Source: LW23 sp041287705
Lineage (GTDB): Bacteria; Verrucomicrobiota; Verrucomicrobiia; Methylacidiphilales; UBA1321
Assembly (NCBI GenBank): GCA_041287705.1
Contig: JBGGNE010000267.1
Location: forward strand, 1 to 14,424
Reading direction: 5' to 3'
Length of the DNA: 14,424 bases
In this document: positions 1 through 8,167 of the stretch, in pieces
How positions within the stretch are numbered: the first letter of the stretch is position 1
Layout of the letters: each line of letters starts with the position of its first letter
Position numbers and translations under genes: made by a program
The notes under the pieces: generated by a model
Seen by the model: the letters and a program-made list of their open reading frames with translations, nothing else
The model's database searches: none
Told to the model about the DNA's origin: nothing

Positions 1-438
1 GAAAGCATCCTGGGCCACCTCGGCTTCCCCTTTCAGATAGAGGAGACGAAGCGGGGAGAGAGCATTGTGCTCAATATCAACAGCCGCGAGGCAGGACGGC
101 TGATTGGCCGCGACGGCCACACGATTGAAGACCTGCAATACCTGGTCAACCGCCTGCTGCACGGCGTGGAGGACAGCCCCCAGCGCGTAGTGGTGGATGT
201 GGAAGGCTACCGCCAGAAGGGTGAAATCGATTTTATCGTCAATATCCGTGACATGGCCGAGCGCGTTCGGCAGAGCGGTGTGCCGGAAGTATTGCCACCC
301 ATGAATTCCTACGATCGCCGTCTGGTGCACCAGGCGCTGGCGGAGGACGTGGACATCACCAGCCGCAGTGAGGACAGCAACGCGCGCATGAAGCAGATCA
401 CCATTGAGCTGCGCGGCAAACCGCCCCAGGCCGAGTAG
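1..438 (+). CDS. jag: Jag/KhpB (EloR) family RNA-binding protein, 3' part
   Basis: The reading frame is open from base 1, so the gene starts upstream of the window and only about 145 C-terminal residues are seen. A GTG at 67 is in frame but lies inside the KH domain and is not the real start. Seen: a KH domain with the GxxG loop in GRLIGRDGHT, followed by an R3H domain with the motif YDRRLVHQAL (the Arg-x3-His signature) after LPPMNS. Known: Jag/KhpB/EloR proteins bind RNA through these two domains, act in the cytoplasm (with KhpA in Gram-positives) and are linked to cell elongation and division. The gene usually sits just downstream of yidC, in the rpmH-rnpA-yidC region. Inference: yidC probably lies just left of the window. 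The N-terminal Jag domain, if there is one, is outside the window. The family call is firm. Confidence 0.93.
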   Translation, partial: ESILGHLGFPFQIEETKRGESIVLNINSREAGRLIGRDGHTIEDLQYLVNRLLHGVEDSPQRVVVDVEGYRQKGEIDFIVNIRDMAERVRQSGVPEVLPPMNSYDRRLVHQALAEDVDITSRSEDSNARMKQITIELRGKPPQAE

Positions 439-738
439 TGCGGCAAGGGTTTGCGCGAAGCGGCTGCGCCTGCAACCATCGCGGCCATGTTCTTCAAGTG
501 TTAAGTGCGGGTTACGCAGGCTGGTATTAGCAGGTTTTGGGAGATGTTGATCGGCCCGGCTGCGCAGGTTGTCGCGCTTTTCACTGGTTTTTCGTTACTT
601 TATTGTTTTCATCCGCTTCCGTTTTTGCTCTTTTGTCCGCTTTGCCATTTCATTTTGCCTTTTATCACAACCGCCCTGCACCGCCCTTCGCTCCTCCTTC
701 TCCCCTTTCTTCTCCCTCAGATTCTGACTGATTGATTT
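439..738. other. Gene-free spacer with long pyrimidine tract
   Basis: No convincing gene lies between jag and gmd. A forward open frame at 505-735 (GTG start) encodes mostly Leu, Phe and Pro, which is what pyrimidine-rich DNA gives by chance, so it is not called. From about 590 to 720 the plus strand is dominated by C and T, with almost no purines between about 680 and 718, ending in CTCAG. A weak promoter-like pair, TTCACT and TATTGT with a 15-base spacer, lies near 580-606, but the spacing is short. No clear terminator hairpin was seen after jag. The tract probably forms the 5' leader of gmd. Confidence 0.5.
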
Positions 739-1752
739 ATGCCCAAAGCCCTCATTACCGGTATCACCGGCCAGGACGGTTCGTACCTCGCAGAGCTGCT
801 GCTCTCTAAAGGCTACGAAGTGCATGGCATCATCCGCCGCGCCAGCACTTTCAACACCGAGCGCATCGACCACCTGTACAAAGATCCCCACGTTATCGGG
901 GTGAAGCTGTTCCTGCATTACGGCGATCTTAGCGACAGTGCGTCGCTGACCCGCCTTCTGTACGAGATCAAGCCGGACGAGATCTACAATCTGGGCGCGC
1001 AGAGCCACGTCCGCGTCAGCTTCGACGTGCCGGAATATACGGGCGACGTGACGGGCCTCAGCACCGTCCGCATCCTGGAAGCAATCCGCGAGTCGCACAT
1101 CAAGTGCCGCTTCTACCAGGCCTCCAGCTCCGAAATGTACGGCCTCGTGCAGGCGGTGCCGCAGAGCGAGACCACGCCTTTCTATCCCCGCAGCCCTTAC
1201 GGCGCCGCCAAGGTTTACTCGTTCTGGATCACCGTTAACTACCGCGAGAGCTACAAGCTGCACGCCAGCAACGGCATCCTGTTCAATCACGAGAGCCCGC
1301 GCCGCGGCGAAACGTTTGTTACGCGCAAGATCACCCGCGCCGTCGCCCGCATCAAGGCCGGCCTGCAGAAGGATCTCTACCTGGGCAACCTTGACGCCAA
1401 GCGCGACTGGGGCTACGCACCGGAGTACGTGGAAGCCATGTACCTGATGCTGCAGCAGGATAACCCGGACGATTACGTGATCGCGACCGGCGAAACCTAC
1501 ACCGTGCGCCAGTTCCTTGAGGAAGCGTTCGGCTACGCCAACCTGGACTGGAATCAGTACGTGAAGATTGATCCCCGCTATTTCCGTCCCGCGGAAGTGG
1601 ACCTGCTGATCGGCGACGCCAGCAAGGCCAAGCGCCAGTTGAACTGGGCCCCGAAGACCTCCTTCAAGGAGCTGGTCAACATCATGGTACAGGCCGATAT
1701 CGATCACCTGGACCGCATGATGACGGGTAAGGAAATCCGCTCGGACGCTTAA
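739..1752 (+). CDS. gmd: GDP-mannose 4,6-dehydratase
   Basis: This enzyme converts GDP-D-mannose to GDP-4-keto-6-deoxymannose, the first step of GDP-L-fucose (and GDP-rhamnose) synthesis, in the cytosol. The protein has 337 residues, slightly short for the family, and is an extended short-chain dehydrogenase. Seen: the NADP-binding glycine motif GITGQDGSY at residues 8-16; the catalytic block ASSSEMYG with Ser130 and Glu132; and Tyr154-x3-Lys158 in SPYGAAK. The long family signature from about residue 166 to 196 includes FNHESPRRGE, and DPRYFRPAEVD lies at 278-288. By alignment from memory, Ser130 replaces the Thr found in the E. coli enzyme, a common and conservative change. The start ATG follows GATTGATTT with no Shine-Dalgarno sequence. 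fcl, the next step, follows 175 bases downstream. The annotation is firm. Confidence 0.97.
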   Translation: MPKALITGITGQDGSYLAELLLSKGYEVHGIIRRASTFNTERIDHLYKDPHVIGVKLFLHYGDLSDSASLTRLLYEIKPDEIYNLGAQSHVRVSFDVPEYTGDVTGLSTVRILEAIRESHIKCRFYQASSSEMYGLVQAVPQSETTPFYPRSPYGAAKVYSFWITVNYRESYKLHASNGILFNHESPRRGETFVTRKITRAVARIKAGLQKDLYLGNLDAKRDWGYAPEYVEAMYLMLQQDNPDDYVIATGETYTVRQFLEEAFGYANLDWNQYVKIDPRYFRPAEVDLLIGDASKAKRQLNWAPKTSFKELVNIMVQADIDHLDRMMTGKEIRSDA

Positions 1753-1927
1753 GGCTTTACGTTGCACCTGCTTACTAGCGGATGCTTGTGCCAGCACTTG
1801 GCATGGGCATCTGCTTTGCCGTTCCCTGATCAGGCCATCTTTGTTTAAATTTAATGGACGGGATGGGCGACATGGACGTTAGTTGACGGCTGAATCTGAA
1901 TTGGACTGACCTGGTAACTTCCTCTCT

Positions 1928-2878
<951 letters not shown>

Positions 2879-2991
2879 CCGGTCTCAGCGCCGGCCTGAC
2901 GCTGAATCCTGTCCGGCAGATCTGGACCATGGTTTCAGCCAGTGTTAGATTGAAAACGCAGACTTTTAAGAGACAAGCTTCCCAATTCCCC

Positions 2992-3513
2992 ATGCCTCCC
3001 GTGCGCCACATTACGTTGCTGGGCATAATGGGCGCCGGAAAAACGAGCGTCGGGCGTGAGCTTGCCCAAATGCTGAACAGGCCGTTTTACGACAGCGACT
3101 TCGAGATAGAGCGGCAGATGCACATGACCGTCGCCAGCATCTTTGAGCAAAAGGGAGAGCCCTGGTTTCGGGAGCGCGAAGAATCTGTCATCGCGGACAT
3201 TGTTGAAGGAGACGAGCCGGTCGTGCTCAGTATAGGCGGCGGCGCCTTCGTCCGTGAAGTCACACGCAAGCTGTTGCTGGAGAAAACTCACACCGTCTAC
3301 CTGCAGGCATCCCTGCCCTGCCTGCTTTCCCGCCTGCACAGCGGCCATGGCCGCCCTCTGTTGACCGGCATTGATATCAGCCTGAAACTGACCACGCTTC
3401 TGGAAGTTCGCGGCCCGCTCTACGACATGGCCGAGTACAAGGTAAACACAGACGATATCTTCCCCAAGCACGTCGCCCGCCGCGTGGCGGATGCTATTGG
3501 CGACAAGCTGTAG
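2992..3513 (+). CDS. aroK: Shikimate kinase
   Basis: This enzyme phosphorylates shikimate with ATP in the pathway to chorismate and the aromatic amino acids; it is cytosolic. The ATG at 2992 is chosen because it gives a 173-residue protein starting MPPVRHITLLG, the normal length and N-terminus. The same frame is open back to 2845, but that would overlap fcl and add an unrelated tail; a second in-frame ATG lies at 2929. Seen: Walker A GIMGAGKT (11-18); the DSD motif with Asp34 and Asp36; Arg60 in WFRERE; the shikimate-binding GGG (82-84); the lid Arg121 in GRPLL; and Arg140 in RGPLY. These match the substrate- and ATP-binding residues known from E. coli AroK. It follows fcl by 113 bases on the same strand, but a functional link is not obvious. 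No Shine-Dalgarno sequence precedes it; CCCAATTCCCC lies directly before the start. Confidence 0.93.
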   Translation: MPPVRHITLLGIMGAGKTSVGRELAQMLNRPFYDSDFEIERQMHMTVASIFEQKGEPWFREREESVIADIVEGDEPVVLSIGGGAFVREVTRKLLLEKTHTVYLQASLPCLLSRLHSGHGRPLLTGIDISLKLTTLLEVRGPLYDMAEYKVNTDDIFPKHVARRVADAIGDKL

Positions 3514-3534
3514 TCGTGGACAGCTTAGGGTCGT

Positions 3535-3682
3535 ACTGCCAGACTCGGCCAGCAGCGCCGCGGCTATGTGAAGCAGATCAAGGCTTCTGCTGGCGCGCTC
3601 TTCGATCAGCCTCCGCAGAAAGGCTTGTTGTTTCATTGAGGTAGAGCGAAACCAAAAAACCCGTGTCTGCATAGGAAATCAC
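3535..3682 (-). pseudogene. Relic of PIN-domain (VapC-like) toxin, internally deleted
   Basis: Read on the minus strand from GTG at 3682, the DNA encodes VISYADTGFLVSLYLNETTS and continues to a TGA at 3580-3578, only 34 codons. YADTGFLVSLYL is a typical start of a PIN-domain nuclease, with the first metal-binding Asp. In another frame, just downstream, comes LIEERASRSLDLLHIAAALL, which looks like the C-terminal part of the same kind of protein, with the conserved Asp of the LDLLH motif. A full VapC-like toxin is about 130-140 residues, so roughly 70-90 central residues are missing and the two ends are out of frame. After AESGS the similarity stops, about 20 bases before the end of aroK on the other strand. 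The GTG overlaps the stop of the antitoxin-like gene by four bases (GTGA), as in an intact antitoxin-toxin operon. The family assignment is by recognition; the loss of function is inferred from the deletion and frame change. Confidence 0.72.
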
Positions 3683-3994
3683 CTGTCGCCCCGGTCGCGA
3701 ATGAAGGCCGAATCTTCCTCTGTCAGCATGCTGCGAGGGTCGTCACCAAAAACCTGACGACGGATTTCCGCAAAGTCCGGCTTCATTCCATTAGGCGTGG
3801 AGATCATCGCGGTGATGGGTTTGGCACCGGATGTCTCCTGCTGGACGGCGGCCGGTTCTCCAGTCGGAGCGTCCTCATCCAGAGTTTCCAGCGTGGCGAC
3901 TACGCGCACGCGCCGCAACCGCATCTCGACAGGCACGGGGGAGATGCAGCGTTCCATCCGCGTCTGTCACAAGAATGGCGGTGATCGAACTCAT
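3679..3994 (-). pseudogene. Frameshifted antitoxin-like gene (partner of PIN toxin relic)
   Basis: The minus-strand ATG at 3994-3992 opens MSSITAILVTDADGTLHLP, the characteristic N-terminus of small antitoxin-like proteins that precede PIN toxins. The frame then runs into unrelated residues (RACRDAVAARARS). Reading one base further along at a run of five C (five G at 3937-3941 on the plus strand) restores VPVEMRLRRVRVVATLE, and this second frame stays open to the TGA at 3681-3679, ending FIRDRGDR. With four C the gene would be one continuous frame of about 104 codons. So a single inserted base in a homopolymer splits it: a real mutation, a sequencing error, or less likely a +1 programmed shift at CCC-C. 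The damaged toxin downstream favours real decay. In intact systems such a protein would neutralise the toxin and repress its own promoter. Confidence 0.7.
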
Positions 3995-4001
3995 GCCCAC
4001 T

Positions 4002-4030
4002 ATACTACCCGGAATGGTGCTGCGAATCAA
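4002..4030 (-). promoter_or_regulatory. Candidate promoter of the toxin-antitoxin relic
   Basis: On the minus strand TTGATT (4030-4025) and TAGTAT (4007-4002) are separated by 17 bases, each matching four of six consensus positions of a sigma-70 type promoter. The -10 element ends only seven bases before the ATG at 3994, so a transcript started here would be leaderless or nearly so. A TATAGT shifted by three bases is an alternative -10. No palindromic operator was recognised. Prediction by eye only. Confidence 0.35.
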
Positions 4031-4161
4031 TATCCGCCTGTGCATTCCCGGGAGCCCTGTCCTCTTTGATCCACGGGCGCTGAAGTTTTTGCTGGCAGAT
4101 GGTTTACAGATGTGGCTACAAAGTGTGTTACGGATGTTGCGAGTCAAATCATAGCTGATTT

Positions 4162-5961
4162 ATGCACCAACATTTACCCGTTTCCAGCCTCGCCTCTCGA
4201 ATGATCTGCAGAAAGCTTTGGCAAGCTCCGTTTCTCCTTATTCTGGCGTCGATAGTCATTGCCGTCACCATGATGAATGCTCACTGCGAGCCTGCGCCAG
4301 CTGCGGATCCGGTAGCTGAGCTTCAGGAGAAACTTACCAAGCTTTTGCCGGCAGACGGTCCCGGAACTTCTATGCTGGTTGCCCGTGATGGAAAGATCAT
4401 CTTCAGCCAAAGCTACGGCCTTGCCGATCGCGAAAAGAAGGTGCAAGCCACTCCCGAGACTGCGTTTCGAATCGGTTCCGTCACGAAGCAATTCACCGCT
4501 GCCGCCATTCTGTATCTCGCGGAAAAGGGCAAGCTCAGTCTCGACGATACCCTGGCGAAGTATTACCCCGCCTACCCTGGCGGTGATAAAATCACGCTGA
4601 CGCAACTGCTTCATCATACCTCCGGGCTTAGCAACTACACAGGCCGGCCCGATTTCATGTGGCGCGTGGTTAAGCCCACCACTCCCGCAGAGCTTCTGGA
4701 CTGGTGCCACGCTGACGCACCGGAGTTTCCTCCCGGCGAGCAATTCAGCTACTGCAACACCGGCTACTTTCTCTTGGGCAACATCATCGAAAAAGCCTCC
4801 GGTCAGACTCGCAAAGACTTCCTGCAGGAACACTTCTTCACTCCGCTGGGGATGGACCACACGGGGATCTACAACAATGCGACCCCGCCCGCTCTCGCCG
4901 CCAAAGGATATACCTACGACAAAACGGCTGCGCCCGAAAGCCGGTTCAAAGCCGCCACGGACTGGGACATGTCATGGGCCGGCGGCGCCGGGGATATCTT
5001 CTCCACCACGGCGGATCTCCTGCGCTGGACAGAGGCGCTCCACTCCGGCCGCATCATCAGCCCGGAGAGTCTCAAAACCATGACCACGCAGTTTACGGTG
5101 CCAAAGAAGGAGACTCTTATCATGCGCTACGGTATGGGGCTCTATCATGAAGCCATTGCCGGCATACCTACCATTGGTCACAACGGCGGTCTTCACGGCT
5201 TTCTCAGCTCCCTCAAATACTTTCCCGAGAGCAAACTCGTCATCGTAGTGCTAAGCAACGCCCACGAGCACGTGCCGAATACATCGCCTTCCGAGATCAC
5301 GCTCGTTGGCACCCGCACCATCCTGGCTAAAGAGATTGCGGCCCGTGCCCCCAAAGTTGACACGTCTATTGATCCCAAAGTCTACCCCGACTACATGGGA
5401 CGCTACGACTACCCTTCCGGCATCCTGACCGTTACCGTCGAAAACGGCCACCTCTACGCTCACCATACAGGTGAAGCCAGATTCGAGATTGTCCCTTCGG
5501 CTCCCGATTTCTTCTTCTACCCCACGGGCGGATCCACCCTCCTTTTCCAGCGGGAAAAGCCCGGCGGTTCCGTAACGGGCATAGTCCACACCTACAACGA
5601 GATCAAGTTTACGGCGGCACGTCTTCCCGACAATGCGTATACAGAGCCCACTACTGAGGCCCTTGAGGCGATGACCGGCCAGTACAAGTACGGCCCCTTA
5701 GCGGTCCTCACCGTCACGCGCGTCGATAAGCAGCTCTACGCCCAGCTTACGGGTCAGCCGAAATACCCCATCTTTCCCAAAAGCCCCACGGAGTTCATAT
5801 GGAAGGCAGCGCCCGCTCAGGTGGATTTCATCCCTGACAAAACCGGCGTCATCACGCAGGCAGTTCATCATCAGAACGGCGTCACTTTTACCGCACCTCG
5901 TCTGCCTGCGCCTTCCAAGACAAACGCTGCGCTGGAGGAGAAGAAGCCTTCCGAAAAGTAG
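4162..5961 (+). CDS. Exported serine hydrolase, class C beta-lactamase superfamily
   Basis: The protein has 599 residues. A basic N-terminus and hydrophobic segment (about 21-38, ending MMNA before HCEPAPAADP) suggest a signal peptide or anchor; the Cys is not in a good lipobox. The catalytic domain spans about 50-395 and carries the three motifs of the family: Ser106-Val-Thr-Lys109 (nucleophile and base) in RIGSVTKQF, Tyr197-Cys-Asn199 in FSYCNTGY, and His340-Asn-Gly in IGHNGGLHGF. Family members include esterases, D-Ala-D-Ala or D-amino-acid peptidases and beta-lactamases, so the substrate cannot be named. Two related beta repeats follow (about 411-489 and 504-581). Each begins YMGRYDY or MTGQYKY, contains a block like LYAHHTGEARF or LYAQLTGQPKY, and ends FTAARL or FTAPRL; they resemble the DUF3471-type tail of such hydrolases. 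The tail is Lys/Glu-rich. M14 (base 4201) is an alternative start. No Shine-Dalgarno sequence precedes either start. Confidence 0.9.
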   Translation: MHQHLPVSSLASRMICRKLWQAPFLLILASIVIAVTMMNAHCEPAPAADPVAELQEKLTKLLPADGPGTSMLVARDGKIIFSQSYGLADREKKVQATPETAFRIGSVTKQFTAAAILYLAEKGKLSLDDTLAKYYPAYPGGDKITLTQLLHHTSGLSNYTGRPDFMWRVVKPTTPAELLDWCHADAPEFPPGEQFSYCNTGYFLLGNIIEKASGQTRKDFLQEHFFTPLGMDHTGIYNNATPPALAAKGYTYDKTAAPESRFKAATDWDMSWAGGAGDIFSTTADLLRWTEALHSGRIISPESLKTMTTQFTVPKKETLIMRYGMGLYHEAIAGIPTIGHNGGLHGFLSSLKYFPESKLVIVVLSNAHEHVPNTSPSEITLVGTRTILAKEIAARAPKVDTSIDPKVYPDYMGRYDYPSGILTVTVENGHLYAHHTGEARFEIVPSAPDFFFYPTGGSTLLFQREKPGGSVTGIVHTYNEIKFTAARLPDNAYTEPTTEALEAMTGQYKYGPLAVLTVTRVDKQLYAQLTGQPKYPIFPKSPTEFIWKAAPAQVDFIPDKTGVITQAVHHQNGVTFTAPRLPAPSKTNAALEEKKPSEK

Positions 5962-6071
5962 GAATGCGGATCCGCCTGGTATCGCACCATCCCCTCCCCC
6001 TTCAGAGCTGATCCCGCCAACTCCCCTAAAAAAATGCTGGCGTTCCCACGCGGCTCTGTCATAGTAGCCAA

Positions 6072-6160
6072 GCCAGAGGTGACTTATCCCAGGCAGGCCA
6101 ACCCCGCCAGGTCCGAAAGGAAGCAACGGTAACTTGACCGAAGTTGTTGTCGCCTCTGGT
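6072..6160 (+). ncRNA. ffs: Small signal recognition particle RNA (4.5S type)
   Basis: The RNA scaffold of the signal recognition particle, which with Ffh directs membrane and secreted proteins to the translocon. Seen: the conserved apical hairpin at 6104-6129, with stem CCG/CGG, the invariant internal-loop strands CAGG (6108-6111) and AGCA (6122-6125), stem TCC/GGA and a GAAA tetraloop (6115-6118). The ends pair: GCCAGAGGTGAC (6072-6083) with GTCGCCTCTGGT (6149-6160), allowing G-U pairs, which gives a rod of about 89 nt without an Alu domain. CTTTTT directly follows, so the closing helix and U-run may act in termination. A possible -10, CATAGT at 6060-6065, lies six bases upstream without a good -35. 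The exact 5' and 3' ends are uncertain by several bases. The gene stands alone between two unrelated protein genes. Confidence 0.93.
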
Positions 6161-6345
6161 CTTTTTGTGTCCGGATGCGGAGGTTTTTGTTGGCGTAGCG
6201 CGCCGGAAAAATGTGGGTCTGGCTAAAGTTTACGGAAAGTTTGGGTCCGTCGGATCGTCTTAAGATTTTCCAGTTTCGCAATTGCTCTCTTCGGGATACA
6301 TTCCACAGGGCACCATTTGCGGTCCCGGTCCGTTATTCGCTGTTA

Positions 6346-6372
6346 TTGCTTTTATTTTTACCCTAATATAGT
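6346..6372 (+). promoter_or_regulatory. Candidate promoter of the M3 peptidase gene
   Basis: TTGCTT (6346-6351) and TATAGT (6367-6372, five of six consensus positions) have a 15-base spacer, in an AT-rich stretch 28 bases before the ATG at 6400. The spacing is short and the -35 weak, so this is tentative. The rest of the 239-base gap between ffs and the peptidase has no gene; it contains AAAGTTT twice, at 6225 and 6236, eleven bases apart. Confidence 0.3.
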
Positions 6373-6399
6373 TTCCCTTCCCTCATTTACTTTCAGCCC

Positions 6400-8127
6400 A
6401 TGAATATCGCTCCCTATCAGCCGCGGCAGTTTGTCCCCGTTGACATTGATCTTACTGAAACAGAACAGCTTGCGCCGCTTTTCGACCAATTGAAGGAGCG
6501 GCTGGAAAAGATGGTGTGCCTGCCGGAGCTTGAAGTCTGGCTGCGCGACCACAGCGAACTCTGCGCGGCTATCTCTGAAAGCAGCGGCCTGGCTTACATT
6601 CGCATGACCTGCCAGACCGACGACGAAGAGCGCGAGAAAGCGTACCTGAAGATTGTGGAAGTGGTGGATCCCTGGCTGAAGCCGCGCCAGTTTGAGCTGA
6701 GCAAGCTGCTGGTGGAAGGACCATGGCTGCGCCAGTTGCCGCCGGAGTACGAGGTGTTCCGCCGCAGCGTGGAGATGAGCGTTCGCCTGTATCGCCCGGA
6801 GAACGTGGCGCGCGAAACGGAGCAGGCCCGCCTGTCGCAGCAGTACCAGAAGCTGATCGGCGCGATGACCGTACAGTGGGAAGGCCAGGAACGCACGCTG
6901 ATGCAAATGGCCCGTATTCAGGAAGAAACGGATCGCAGCCGACGCGAGGAAGCCTGGAAGCTGATGGCCGCGCGCCGCCTGCAGGATCGCGAAAAGCTGG
7001 ATGAGATTTTTCAGAAGCTGCTGGATCTGCGCGCCGAAATTGCAAAAGCGGCCGATTTCCCCGACTTCCGCGCCTACGCCTTTGCGATGTATGAGCGCTT
7101 TGACTATACGCCCGAGGACTGCATCCGTTTTCAGGACAGCATCGAGAAATTCTTTGTGCCGCTCGCGCGCGATTTACAGCGCAAACGCCAGAGCAAGCTG
7201 GGCGTGGAGACCCTGCGCCCGTGGGATCTGGCCGTGGATCCCGACGGCCGCAAACCGTTGCGCCCGTTTGAGAAGGCGGATGAACTTTTGACCAAAAGCC
7301 AGGCTATCTTCTCCAAGCTGGACAGCCGCCTGAGCAGTTACTTTGAGCTGCTGCGCAGCCGCGAACTGGTGGATCTGGAGAACCGCAAAGGCAAAGCGCC
7401 CGGCGGCTACCAGAGCACGCTGCAGGAAGCCCGCGTACCGTTCATCTTCATGAACAGCGTGGGTGTACATCGCGATATCGAAACGATGGTTCACGAAGCG
7501 GGCCATGCATTCCATGCTGTCGCGTCGCGCCATCATGAGATGCTGTCGTACCGCAGCGCGCCCATCGAATTCTGCGAAGTGGCCAGCATGAGCATGGAAC
7601 TGCTGACCGCGCCGCACTGGACGGAGTTCTACAGCGAAGAAGATGCCCGCCGCGCCCGCCGCGAGCACCTGGAAGGCATCATCAAGTTCTTCCCCTGGAT
7701 GGCCACGGTCGATGCGTTTCAGCACTGGCTTTACACCAACCCCGGCCACACCGCCGCACAGCGCGAAGCCGCATGGGTAGGCCTTATGGATCGCTTTGGC
7801 GGCATTGAGAACTGGGGTGGCTGGGAAGCAGCGCGCGCTGCCATGTGGCATCGTCAGCTCCATATCTTTGAGATCCCCTTCTACTACGTGGAATACGGCA
7901 TTGCTCAGCTTGGAGCGCTGCAGATCTGGACGCAGGCGCAGAAGGATGTCGCCGCAGCCCTGAACTCGTATCTCAACGGTCTGCGTCTTGGCGGCAGCCG
8001 TCCGCTGCCGGAACTTTTCGCCGCCGCCAATATCCGCTTCGATTTCTCTGAAGACACCATCGCCCCGCTGGTAGACGCCGTGCGTGCCGAACTGGCAGAG
8101 CTGGCCGAAGAAGCAGTACCGGCATAA
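6400..8127 (+). CDS. M3-family oligoendopeptidase (PepF-like zinc metallopeptidase)
   Basis: A cytosolic zinc endopeptidase that cuts short peptides, probably in peptide recycling. It has 575 residues, close to the roughly 560-600 of short M3 oligoendopeptidases, and no signal peptide. Seen: a long, charged helical N-terminal half (about 20-330), then FIFMNSVGVHRDIETMVHE leading into the HEAGH zinc motif (His365, Glu366, His369). The third ligand is probably Glu393 in IEFCEVASMSMELL, 24 residues after the second His, as expected for M3. Later WEAARAAMWHRQLHIFEIPFY and YYVEYGIAQLGALQ match the substrate-binding C-terminal lobe with its conserved His and Tyr residues. The ATG at 6400 is preceded by a very pyrimidine-rich leader and no Shine-Dalgarno sequence. 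It appears to be transcribed alone and ends at a strong hairpin. Family call firm, substrate unknown. Confidence 0.93.
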   Translation: MNIAPYQPRQFVPVDIDLTETEQLAPLFDQLKERLEKMVCLPELEVWLRDHSELCAAISESSGLAYIRMTCQTDDEEREKAYLKIVEVVDPWLKPRQFELSKLLVEGPWLRQLPPEYEVFRRSVEMSVRLYRPENVARETEQARLSQQYQKLIGAMTVQWEGQERTLMQMARIQEETDRSRREEAWKLMAARRLQDREKLDEIFQKLLDLRAEIAKAADFPDFRAYAFAMYERFDYTPEDCIRFQDSIEKFFVPLARDLQRKRQSKLGVETLRPWDLAVDPDGRKPLRPFEKADELLTKSQAIFSKLDSRLSSYFELLRSRELVDLENRKGKAPGGYQSTLQEARVPFIFMNSVGVHRDIETMVHEAGHAFHAVASRHHEMLSYRSAPIEFCEVASMSMELLTAPHWTEFYSEEDARRARREHLEGIIKFFPWMATVDAFQHWLYTNPGHTAAQREAAWVGLMDRFGGIENWGGWEAARAAMWHRQLHIFEIPFYYVEYGIAQLGALQIWTQAQKDVAAALNSYLNGLRLGGSRPLPELFAAANIRFDFSEDTIAPLVDAVRAELAELAEEAVPA

Positions 8128-8167
8128 AAGGCCGGAAGCGCTTCGTAGAAACGTCTCATCAATAAAG

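Noticed and set aside
505..735. Forward open frame encoding a hydrophobic 76-residue peptide
   Set aside because: Its Leu/Phe/Pro content follows from the pyrimidine-rich DNA; GTG start, no homologous look, and it runs up to the gmd leader.
595..1797. 400-codon reverse open frame opposite gmd
   Set aside because: Shadow of gmd; no recognisable motif, and gmd itself is certain.
2935..3672. 245-codon reverse open frame running opposite aroK
   Set aside because: Only its first about 45 codons are meaningful (PIN toxin C-terminal remnant); the rest is a shadow of aroK.
3831..4154. Forward open frames across the toxin-antitoxin relic and its promoter region
   Set aside because: They are antisense to the recognisable antitoxin-like sequence and show no family features.
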